10,283 nucleotides of DNA from Chrysochromulina parva (lineage: Eukaryota > Haptophyta > Prymnesiales > Chrysochromulinaceae): assembly GCA_002887195.1 (NCBI GenBank), contig PJAB01002143.1, forward strand, positions 1 to 10,283, given 5' to 3'. The first letter of the stretch is position 1. Each line of letters begins with the position of its first letter. Below are positions 1 through 6,752 of the stretch, in pieces. The notes below the pieces were generated by a model. It had not been told where the DNA came from. It was given only the letters and a program-made list of their open reading frames with translations, and searched no databases. The position numbers were made by a program, and so were the translations under genes.

Positions 1-2649
1 CTTCCTCCAGGTACGCTCTCCCGGCTGATTGCCCTCGATTGCCTTTGATTGCCCTTGAGCTCGGCGATGCTCGCGCTCTTCCTCCAGGTACGCTCTCCCG
101 GCTGATTGCCCTCGATTGCCATCGATTTGCCCTTGAGCGCCCTTGTTTTGCCGCCCCCTCCTCACGATCTCTTCACGATCTCTTCACGATCTCCTCACGA
201 TCTCCTCACGATCTCCCCACGATCTCCTCACGATCTCCACACAGACCTCGGGCGATCTCTGGGAGACGGAGATGTTCCAGGCGATGGCCGCCAAGGGCCC
301 CGGCCTTGCGCCCGTGCGCAACGACTACTCGCCCGCCGCGCTCTTCACGATTTCGTGGATGTTCGTCGGCGCCTTCATCGCGCTCAACCTCTTCATCGGC
401 GCGATCGTCGAGACGTTCAACTCGATCGCCGCCGAGACGGGCGCGGGCTCGGCTACCATGACCGGCGCTCAGCTCCAATGGGTTCAGACGATCAAGACAG
501 CGGTGCTCGCGAAGCCGATGAAGGGAGTGCCGCCGCCCGAAGGCTCGATGCGCATGAACATCTTCAAGCTCGTCATGTCGGTCAACTTCGACATCTTCAT
601 CATCACGATCATCCTGCTGAACACGCTGCTGATGGCGTGCAAATCGTACCAGTTTGAGGACGACGCGTTCATCTCGATCTCCGGCTTCGAGATGACCAAG
701 GGCGATGCGTACAACTACGCGATGCGCTTCTTTATCAGCGTCTACTATACCGAGTTTGCGCTCAAGATCTTCTCGCTCGGCCCGATTGGTACGTGATTGC
801 GACTGAGCACACCTCTGATTGCGACTGAGCACGACTGAGCACCTCCGATTGCGCCCCCTCCTCAGTGCTGGCACCTCTGATTGCGATTGAGTGCACCTCT
901 GATTGCGACTGATTGCACCTCCGATTGCGCCCCCTCATCAGGCTACTTCTCTGTCGGCTGGAACCGTTTCGACTTCGTGCTCGTCTGCACCGCACTCATC
1001 GACGACCTCGCGGCGGACCTGACGGCCTACCTGCCGGTGCCGCCATTCCTGCTCCGCGCGCTCCGCATGATTGCATGCTGATTGCATGCTGATTGCCTCC
1101 CTCATCAGGTGCCGCCGTTCCTTCTCCGCGTGCTCCGCCTGCTCCGGATCGTGCGGATCCTGCGCATCCTCAAGGGCGTCAAGGGGCTGCGTGACCTCGT
1201 CACGACCATCATCCTCTCTCTCCCACCCGTCTTCAACGTGTGCTCGCTGCTCGCGCTCGTCATGTTCATCTATGCCGTCCTCGGCATGCACCTGTTCGCG
1301 ACGTTGGTCCTTCAGGACAACGTCGAATCTCATGCCAACTTCCAGACCGTGGGCAACGGTATGCAGCTGATTGCAACTGATTGCAACTGATTGTAACTGA
1401 TGGCAACTGATTGCAACTTCCAGACCGTGGGCAATGGTATGCTGCTGCTGCTGCTCCAGTCGGTGACCAACGGCTGCATGCATGTGCTCACCACGGCGCC
1501 CTCTCCTCTCCCCACAGGTATGCTGCTGCTGCTCCAGTCGGTGACCGGCGACGGCTGGACGCTGCTGCTCCAGGATTCGCTCGTGCAGGAAGAGTCCGGC
1601 CTGTGCACCGAGGGCGTCGACTGCGGCTCATGGGTCGCGATCCCGTATTTCGTCACCTTCCAGCTCTTCGGCACGTTGGTGTTCCTCAACCTGATGGTCG
1701 CTGTGATCCTCGAGAACTTCACCTCGCTCTCCGAGCAGGTGCGGGGATGACCACTGATGACCACTGATGACCACTGATGACCACTGATGACCACTGATGA
1801 CCACTGATGATCATATGATGACCATTGATGACCCCTGATGACGCCGCCCTTGATGACCAACTGATGCCCACCACCCGTCGTTGTTCACATTCACAGAACC
1901 CCGACCTCGTCTCGCCCTCCGACATTGACGGTTTCATGGAAGCATGGGCTGAGCTCGATCCGGAGGCCAACAACAAGCTCCCTGAAAGCATGCTGCCGGA
2001 GCTCATCGCAAAGGTGCCCCCGCCCCTCGGCACCTTCGGCGAGGACGATGCCGCCAACAGCGCCAAGTCCATCTCGAAGAAGCTCAAGGTCGAGAAACCG
2101 GGAGGACTCGTCAAGTTCGCAGACGTGCTCCTCGCTCTCTCGCTCAAGCGGTACGTCGTGCCGCCGCATTGATTGCCTCTGATGACCTCTGATTGCCTCT
2201 GATGACCTCTGATTGCCTCGCTCAAGCGGTACGTCGTGCCGCCGCATTGATGGCCTCTGATGACCTCTGATTGCCTCGCTCAAGCGGTACGTCGTGCCGC
2301 CGCATTGATTGCCTCTGATGACCTCTGATTGCCTCTGATGACCTCTGATTGCCTCGCTCAAGCGGTACGTCGTGCCGCCGCATTGATTGCCTCTGATGAC
2401 CTCTGATTGCCTCCGATGACCTCTGATTGCGGTACGTCGCCAAGCGGTACGTCGCCAAGCTCGAGATGGCGGAGGCGCGCTCGAGCACGACGGCTGCATG
2501 CAAGTGCTCACCACGGCGCCCTCTCCTCCCTTTCCCACAGGTACGTCGATAAGTCCGACCTGCCCGAGCCCGAGCTGCGCAAGCTTGAGAAGATGGTCTC
2601 GACCGAGGTGGGCAAGCCGAAGACGGAGGAGGAGGACTTCACTGCCTAA
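1..2649 (+). CDS. Four-domain voltage-gated cation channel, Ca2+-channel-like alpha subunit (3' part; 5' end outside window)
   Basis: Spliced exons: ..10 (or the copy at 79-88), 245-788, 942-1036, 1109-1358, 1518-1738, 1897-2150, 2541-2649. From 245 they join in one frame to give 490 residues and a TAA stop. Reading order: domain III pore (SGDLW, Asp codon at 254), III-S6 (FVGAFIALNLFIGAIVETFN), a III-IV linker with QWVQTIK, and IV-S1/S2. IV-S3 starts at 942. IV-S4 starts near 1109 with Arg or Lys at every third residue (RVLRLLRIVRILRILKGVK). Then come IV-S5, the domain IV pore (TGDGW, Asp codon at 1550) and IV-S6 (NLMVAVILENF). The C-terminal region (DIDGFMEAWAELDPEA) resembles the EF-hand-like segment after IV-S6 in Cav channels. 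Aspartates at both visible filter positions recall domains III and IV of T-type channels; domains I and II lie outside the window. It should be a plasma-membrane or flagellar pore opened by voltage and probably conducting Ca2+ (inference). NALCN-like or Nav-like relatives are less likely. Confidence 0.88.
11..244 (+). other. Intron in the channel gene, domain III pore region, with duplicated donor
   Basis: The exon end CTTCCTCCAG followed by gtacgctctc occurs at 1 and again, 78 bp later, at 79. Either donor (11 or 89) yields the same protein junction (LFLQ, then TSGDLW). The 66-88 stretch reads as pore-helix coding sequence (MLALFLQ), so it is a copied exon end. The acceptor is ccacag ending at 244. 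The interior carries CTGATTGCC words and an 11-bp tandem repeat that runs to the acceptor. Which donor is used cannot be decided here. Confidence 0.75.
162..238 (+). repeat. 11-bp tandem repeat (TCACGATCTCC), seven copies, at the intron 3' end
   Basis: Seven consecutive units of tcacgatctc plus t or c fill the end of the first intron. They act as its pyrimidine-rich tract and lead directly into the ccacag acceptor. An 11-bp unit changes reading frame with every copy. Confidence 0.85.
789..941 (+). other. Intron in the channel gene (between IV-S2 and IV-S3)
   Basis: This is a GT-AG intron of 153 bp in phase 1. CCG ATT G joins GC TAC to restore Pro-Ile-Gly-Tyr. The interior repeats CTGATTGCGACTGAGCAC-type words. 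The 3' end ccgattgcgccccctc followed by atcag is present twice, at 845-865 (as ctcag) and 921-941, 76 bp apart, so an alternative acceptor near 865 exists. Confidence 0.85.
1037..1108 (+). other. 72-bp intron whose 5' end copies the next exon (IV-S3/S4)
   Basis: This phase 0 intron follows Leu-Pro. Bases 1037-1066 match the start of the next exon (1109-1138) at 27 of 30 positions, and two of the three differences are synonymous. The remaining 42 bp (1067-1108) consist of TGATTGCATGC repeats and end with CTGATTGCCTCCCTCATCAG. A retained intron would stop at the TGA at 1079. Splicing is supported because it gives a single uninterrupted S4 helix instead of a doubled VPPFLLR segment. Confidence 0.82.
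1359..1517 (+). other. Intron in the channel gene with both neighbouring exon edges copied inside
   Basis: Phase 1 intron: AAC G joins GT ATG CTG. The upstream exon end (1337-1369) reappears at 1415-1447, offset 78 bp. The downstream exon start (1518-1547) has a copy at 1437-1468, also offset 78 bp when aligned on GCTCCAGTCGGTGACC. Bases 1471-1517 form a 47-bp block ending ccccacag that recurs in the intron at 2151-2540. The interior also has CTGATTGCAA repeats. Confidence 0.82.
1739..1896 (+). other. Intron in the channel gene after IV-S6
   Basis: Phase 0 GT-AG intron of 158 bp between Ser-Glu-Gln and Asn-Pro-Asp. It opens gtgcgggga and ends gttcacattcacag. That 14-bp acceptor sequence recurs at 2884-2897 in the non-coding region downstream of the gene. 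Most of the body is the 10-bp repeat TGATGACCAC. Confidence 0.85.
1747..1810 (+). repeat. 10-bp tandem repeat TGATGACCAC, about six copies
   Basis: Near-perfect copies run from 1747 to about 1810, followed by degenerate TGATGACC words to 1855. Because 10 is not a multiple of 3, the TGA falls in all three frames, so a retained intron must terminate translation. Confidence 0.9.
2139..2430 (+). repeat. Tandem repeat spanning an exon-intron junction, four copies
   Basis: CTCGCTCAAGCGGTACGTCG begins at 2139, 2217, 2275 and 2353, offsets 78, 58 and 78 bp. The first copy is the true exon end and donor. The others lie in the intron, each with an intact-looking donor. The filler between copies is GCCTCTGATGACCTCTGATT. 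Confidence 0.9.
2151..2540 (+). other. 390-bp intron in the channel gene with repeated exon ends (multiple potential donors)
   Basis: AAG CG joins G TAC GTC GAT to give Lys-Arg-Tyr-Val-Asp. The intron begins GTACGTCG, the same eight bases that begin the next exon. It contains three further copies of the upstream exon end plus donor, then a decayed copy resembling the downstream exon start (2446-2465). It ends in a 50-bp block (2491-2540) shared with the intron at 1359-1517. The gene closes with the exon at 2541-2649. Confidence 0.8.
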
Positions 2650-2888
2650 GGTGTCTAGTGGCTGGATGGACCGAGTCCGAGTCCAGCTCTCGCGCCAAAC
2701 CCTTGGCGGTGAAGGACGAGTACCATGCCGGATTAGGCAAGTCGACTGGCAAGCCGAATTAGGCGAGGCACACGTGACTGGTTGCCCACAGCGGTGGCAG
2801 AGTGGCGCATGGTACAGAGTGACAGCGAGTGCGCATGTGTTTCGTCAAGTGGGGCGCGCCGATCACGCCGATTCTGTCTCGCGGTTCA

Positions 2889-3064
2889 CATTCACAGCGG
2901 GCTCGAGCGGCCTCGGGGGTGAACAGCAGTACGCCGAGGGGAGGGGGCGCATGGGTGTGCATTCACGAGGGCGCATGGTGCTGTGCATTCACAGCAGGCT
3001 CGAGTGGCCTCGGGGTGTGAACAGCAGTACGCCGAGGGGGAGGCGCATGGTTGTGCATTCACGA
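2889..3064. repeat. Direct repeat of about 80 bp, two copies 97 bp apart
   Basis: Copies at 2889-2968 and 2986-3064 both start CATTCACAG, pass through GAACAGCAGTACGCCGAGG and GGCGCATGG, and end GTGCATTCACGA. They differ by substitutions and small indels. The first copy is preceded by gttcacattcacag, which is also the acceptor of the intron ending at 1896. No function is apparent. Confidence 0.8.
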
Positions 3065-3430
3065 CACCTTCGACGGTCCGGAGATTCAATCTCGGAGATG
3101 TTGGTTCCACACGCCGGCGCGTACGGCAAATCGTGGTGGGGGCGCGTACTACCTGACGTGGTGTGGCGCTGAGCGTGGCGCGGCTTTTTAGAGAGGAAGA
3201 CTGCGGTGTGTGTTTCGTGGCCAGACTCCGCTGCGCGGGTGAGGAATCGAAGCTGTGGAGGGGGGGGCTTGGCGCGCGCGTACCAAGCCATTCCGATGTG
3301 ACATGTGTTTCGTTTGATTTCCGCGGTAGGTTGCACGCGTTGGGTCTGCACGTTGGGTCCGGTCGTTGAGCGAGGTCGAGAATCTATGCGAGGTATTCAT
3401 CCGTTAATGCGCCCGGAGGATTCACGGATA

Positions 3431-3456
3431 GCGGGCGCTCAAGATTCAGCGCCCGC
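3431..3456. repeat. GC-rich inverted repeat, 9-bp perfect arms
   Basis: GCGGGCGCT (3431-3439) and AGCGCCCGC (3448-3456) are exact reverse complements around an 8-base centre CAAGATTC. The palindrome ACCACCGGTGGT follows at about 3470. It could form a hairpin or be a protein-binding site; its role is unknown. Confidence 0.7.
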
Positions 3457-3552
3457 CGTGCCCGTGGTGACCACCGGTGGTGCCGCGGCCCGCGCGCGGG
3501 GCGCGGCGGGCGGCACTGACTCTGATGATCCTCAGCCGGTAAACGAGTCGGT

Positions 3553-3820
3553 GTGTAGGATTCAGCTTTTCACACCGGTGTGTGTAGGATTCACGGTTCC
3601 GGGCACGGGCATCCACGACCGGCGACGTCAGCCGATTCGGCGAGCGAGCGTGGTCCTCTGGCTCCAAGGATTGTAGGATTCGCGTTTCCCCGATGGTGAA
3701 TCCTACACACGGTGGAGTGAACTGCTGAATCCTACACTCACACCGACTTTACCGGCTGAATCCTCAGTCCCCCGCCCCACAGCGCTGAATTGTCAGCGCC
3801 CCAATCAGAATCCTACACCA
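3553..3820. promoter_or_regulatory. Cluster of TGTAGGATTC motifs in inverted orientation upstream of the cyclase gene
   Basis: TGTAGGATTC occurs forward near 3555, 3584 and 3672. Its reverse complement GAATCCTACA occurs near 3698, 3727 and 3807, with a partial GAATCC near 3757. The orientation flips around 3690. The palindrome CACACCGGTGTG sits at 3571-3582. Position 260-530 bp before the cyclase start suggests binding sites for a regulator, but a decayed inverted-repeat transposon is an equal possibility. Confidence 0.45.
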
Positions 3821-4009
3821 TTCTCACAAGAAAACCCAGAGAAGGCTCAACTTGGTCGACAACGCCCATCGAGTACATGTACACGATCGCCGTAGTACAC
3901 GTTCATCGCTTGGGGAGGTACGCTAAACCCTCGAGTGCGTGCGAGTACAGGTATGGTTCGGACTCCAAAGCAAACTTTCCTATGGAGAATCGACGGACCC
4001 GAAAAGGTG

Positions 4010-4038
4010 CCGGCTTTTTAACCCTAAAAAAGCCCCGG
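4010..4038. repeat. Inverted repeat with A/T tracts just upstream of the cyclase start
   Basis: GGCTTTTT and AAAAAGCC pair around an ACCCTA-containing centre, flanked by CCGG on both sides. It lies about 50 bp before the preferred ATG, in a locally AT-richer stretch that contrasts with the GC-rich coding sequence. It is probably 5' leader or promoter DNA. Confidence 0.45.
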
Positions 4039-4083
4039 TTTTCCCGTACCACTGCGAAAACTGCTTGCGAAAACATTTCTTGT

Positions 4084-6237
4084 ATGGTGCACGTCCTGTC
4101 CGTCGACGACGACGACGTGCTTAAACGCGAGCTCGCGCCGGCACCGCGCGCCGCCGGCGCGGCGAAGCGCGCTGCACGCGCGCCGCGCTGTGCACGCGTG
4201 TCGGCGTGGCGCGGTTGGCGCGAGTTGCGCGCGGCACCGTGCCGCTTTTCGGGCCTCGCCGCTGTCGTCTTCGCTGTGCTCGCCGGCGGGGGCCACGGCG
4301 TCATGATGAGGTACACTAACTCGGAGGCGAGCGCGCGCCAGGTGCGCGCGCAGACGCTCCTGTCGTCCGTCGCGGTGTCCTTCGGCGCGGTTCTGCGCGG
4401 CGCGCTCAACCCGTCGCTCGCGGCGGCGACCTTCGTTGAGTCGGGGCCACCGCCGACGCACGAGGCCGTGCAGAACTGGTTCATGCGCGCGGCGCCGGCG
4501 CTCGTCATGGCGTCGCCAGCCATCAACGACGTTCAGCTTGCGCCGTACGGCCGTGTCGCGGCCATCTACCCCTCCGTGTCGTCGGGCGGCGGGTCCGTGG
4601 GTGGAGACGTGGGTGGCGGGCACGACTTGTTCAATGCGAGCTCGGTCATCGCCAACCGGCGCCAGGCGGCCGTCCTCGCGCTGACGGACCGGAAGTTGCA
4701 TATCGAGGGTCCCAAGAAGATCCTGTCGCCCCTCACGAAGTGCACCGCCTTCTGCAATTACGGCCAGAGCGCCCTGCTCTCGCGCATCCCCCTCTTCGCT
4801 TCGACGACGGCCGCTGCGGACCCGTGGTCGCTCGGCTACCGCTGGCCGCGCGGCGGCTCGCCGCTGGGACCCTTCACGACCGTCACGGGCTGCGACGTCG
4901 TGCGGAGCGCCGCGACGGGCGCGTCCCTCTGCGACACCAACGCGACGGGTGACGGGCGCCGCTTCTGGGGCTTCTTCACCATCATCGTCGTGTGGAGCCA
5001 GTTGCTCGAGCTCGCCGGCATCGAGCATCTAGGCGCCGAGTACAAGTGGTCCATCGCGCGCTCCGACGAGACGTCCGACGGCATGGACGCGTTCCCCTTG
5101 GTCGTCGTCTCGTCGAGTGACGGTTCGCTGCCGACGAGCGCGTACGCCACCGGGGCCGTTTCGAGTGTTGTGCGCGCCTACTCGTCCGCCTGGGTGATCA
5201 CCATCGAGCCGCGCACGGGTTCGTTGACTCCCGTGCCTGAGTACAGCGCCGTTGTGGCCGTTGTCGTCATCGCGGCGCTCATCACCGCGCTCATCGTCTT
5301 CATCGCGCTGCAGCAGCAACTGAACGACAGCCTCCTGTACTCGATGCTGCCGCGGCGCGTCGTCTCAATGCTGCGCGCCGGCGACGAGCACATTGCGGAG
5401 CACTTCGAGCACGTGACACTCCTCTGCACCGACATTGTCCGCTTCACGGACCTCGTCGGCACCATCACGCCGCACGAGACGATGGCCATGCTCAACGACC
5501 TCTTCAAGGACTTTGACGAGATCGCGCAGCGGCACGGCGTGACGAAACTCGAGACGGTTGGCGACGCCTTCGTCGCCGTGGCCGGCATCTCGGGCGAGCG
5601 CGACCCGTGCGCGCAGGCGCTGCAGATAGCGCGCTGCGCGCTCGACATGGTCGAGTGCGCCGGGCGCCACGAGGCACCCAACTCGGGCAACGTGCTCATC
5701 CGCGTCGGCCTCCACTGCGGGCCCGCCGTCGGTGGCGTCGTGGGGCGCACGCTGCCGCATTACTCCATCTTCGGCGACACGATCAACACGACGGCGCGCA
5801 TGGAGTCCAACTCACTGCCGGGGCGTACACACGTCTCGGACAAGTTCGCGGCCGCGTTTGCGGCCGCCGAGGCGGCCGCCCCCGCTGCGTCTGGCGCGCC
5901 GCTGCCGCCCCCCCTCCCCTTCTACCTGCAGCCGCGCGGCGCCATCGAAATCAAGGGCAAGGGTGTCATGGAGACGCATTTCCTGCTGCGCCGCGGTGAC
6001 GCCATTTCGCCCGACGAGATGCTCGGCCCGTCGTCGCCGCCGCGCACCTTCGACAGCAGCACCTCCAACACCAGCAGGAGTGTGCTAAAGACGGCGGAGT
6101 CGTCTCCGGTCGACATTGAGGCAACGTTGATAACGATCGACGCGCTCGCTTTGCCGACGCCCGGGCCGCTGCTGCCATGGCTGCCAGCTCTGCGCGCCAC
6201 CAAAGGAGCGCCAAGGTCGACAAGGAGCGCGCCATAA
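4084..6237 (+). CDS. CHASE-domain receptor-type class III nucleotidyl cyclase, probably guanylyl cyclase
   Basis: One uninterrupted exon of 717 residues from the ATG at 4084; the frame stays open upstream, so ATGs at 3982 and 3877 are alternatives. Order: basic Ala/Arg-rich N-tail; membrane segment at about 55-75; CHASE-like sensor at about 92-345 (RVAAIYP, RRQAAVLALTD, SRIPLF, WGFFTII); membrane segment 387-409; linker; catalytic domain from about 445. Key residues: metal-binding Asp450 (TDIVRFTDL) and Asp494 (VGDAF), Asn568 and Arg572 (NTTARMES), and KGKG at 624. Glu490 (KLETVGD) is the guanine-type specificity residue. Ser561 (YSIFGD) replaces the Cys usual in guanylyl cyclases; adenylyl cyclases have Lys and Asp at these two positions. 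So cGMP is likely and cAMP is not excluded. One catalytic domain implies a homodimer. CHASE domains bind small extracellular ligands or respond to osmotic conditions (Dictyostelium ACG has this layout). An Ala/Pro-rich insert lies near 580-610. Confidence 0.88.
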   Translation: MVHVLSVDDDDVLKRELAPAPRAAGAAKRAARAPRCARVSAWRGWRELRAAPCRFSGLAAVVFAVLAGGGHGVMMRYTNSEASARQVRAQTLLSSVAVSFGAVLRGALNPSLAAATFVESGPPPTHEAVQNWFMRAAPALVMASPAINDVQLAPYGRVAAIYPSVSSGGGSVGGDVGGGHDLFNASSVIANRRQAAVLALTDRKLHIEGPKKILSPLTKCTAFCNYGQSALLSRIPLFASTTAAADPWSLGYRWPRGGSPLGPFTTVTGCDVVRSAATGASLCDTNATGDGRRFWGFFTIIVVWSQLLELAGIEHLGAEYKWSIARSDETSDGMDAFPLVVVSSSDGSLPTSAYATGAVSSVVRAYSSAWVITIEPRTGSLTPVPEYSAVVAVVVIAALITALIVFIALQQQLNDSLLYSMLPRRVVSMLRAGDEHIAEHFEHVTLLCTDIVRFTDLVGTITPHETMAMLNDLFKDFDEIAQRHGVTKLETVGDAFVAVAGISGERDPCAQALQIARCALDMVECAGRHEAPNSGNVLIRVGLHCGPAVGGVVGRTLPHYSIFGDTINTTARMESNSLPGRTHVSDKFAAAFAAAEAAAPAASGAPLPPPLPFYLQPRGAIEIKGKGVMETHFLLRRGDAISPDEMLGPSSPPRTFDSSTSNTSRSVLKTAESSPVDIEATLITIDALALPTPGPLLPWLPALRATKGAPRSTRSAP

Positions 6238-6524
6238 GCGCGCCACCAAAGACTAGGAGGAGATGTTGGAGCTTTTCGAAGGCGACCACTATGCGGTTGC
6301 TGTCTAGAACATCTCTACGGTGGTAAGTCATTCAACGACACTGTCCCTCGCACGGCATTTAAGTTCGACAAGCAGGTCGATGGTGCGTCTCTACTGACTA
6401 CATCATGACGTTCGTCGCGTCCCGGCGTATTTGCAGCTAATTTGCAGCGTCGGGCGCGTATATACGCAGGTATAGGTGCGTTTACGCGAGCGCTGGGTGT
6501 GAGTATACCATACATGTACGCAGC

Positions 6525-6542
6525 GGGTGCGTGAACGCACCC
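6525..6542. other. Perfect short hairpin, 7-bp stem with TGAA loop
   Basis: GGGTGCG, TGAA, CGCACCC forms an exact stem-loop 288 bp after the cyclase stop codon. It could act in the 3' UTR or in transcript end formation. No function is established. Confidence 0.5.
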
Positions 6543-6603
6543 CGGGTCACGTATAATATGCTCAGGTTTGTGGTTGTTCGTGCGCGCATATTCAGTGTGT
6601 GAC

Positions 6604-6700
6604 GTGAGTGAGTGAGTGAGTGTCCGACGTGTCTGATGTGTCTGATGTGTCTCAATCACTCACTCACTCACTCACTCACTCACTCACTCACTCACTCACT
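6604..6700. repeat. Inverted microsatellite pair (GTGA)n ... (CACT)n
   Basis: About 4.75 GTGA units (6604-6622) are followed, after a 34-bp spacer containing GTGTCTGAT repeats, by 11 exact CACT units (6657-6700). The arms are reverse complements, so about 19 bp can pair into a hairpin or cruciform. Confidence 0.92.
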
Positions 6701-6722
6701 CGTATATTCACCCCCAAGAAGT

Positions 6723-6752
6723 GGCGCGTAAACGCGCAATTGTAAACGCGCC
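6723..6752. repeat. Inverted and direct repeat around TAAACGCGC
   Basis: GGCGCG at 6723 and CGCGCC at 6747 form short inverted arms. TAAACGCGC occurs twice in direct orientation at 6729 and 6743. A reverse-complement match, GTTTACGCG, lies near 6480. Confidence 0.5.

Larger units (their letters stand above)
2650..3800. other. Non-coding stretch between the channel and cyclase genes
   Basis: No open frame here has recognisable domains, regular codon use or continuation across plausible splice sites. The stretch should hold the channel 3' UTR and the cyclase promoter. No TATA box or polyadenylation signal is convincing. It contains the duplicated block at 2889-3064, a GC hairpin at 3431-3456 and the motif cluster at 3553-3820. 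The word ATTAGGCAAGTC near 2734 also occurs in the WD40-gene intron near 8625. Confidence 0.5.

Noticed and set aside
206..874. 222-residue open frame on the - strand
   Set aside because: It is the antisense shadow of the channel exon 245-788, with charged low-complexity content and no domain.
2441..2503. Possible extra channel exon reading RYVAKLEMAEARSSTT
   Set aside because: No AG acceptor sits where the frame needs it. The piece starts like the following exon and is better read as a decayed copy of it, though an unusual isoform cannot be excluded.
3163..3676. Open frames of 68 to 123 residues upstream of the cyclase
   Set aside because: Low-complexity Arg/Ala/Thr peptides across the inverted-motif region; no recognisable protein.
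3790..4083. N-terminal extension of the cyclase from 3790
   Set aside because: The first codon there is TTG, not ATG. The composition is AT-richer and the peptide has no domain. ATGs at 3877 and 3982 remain possible.
4024..5028. 334-residue open frame on the - strand opposite the cyclase
   Set aside because: An Arg-rich shadow of a GC-rich coding region; the + strand frame has full catalytic motifs.
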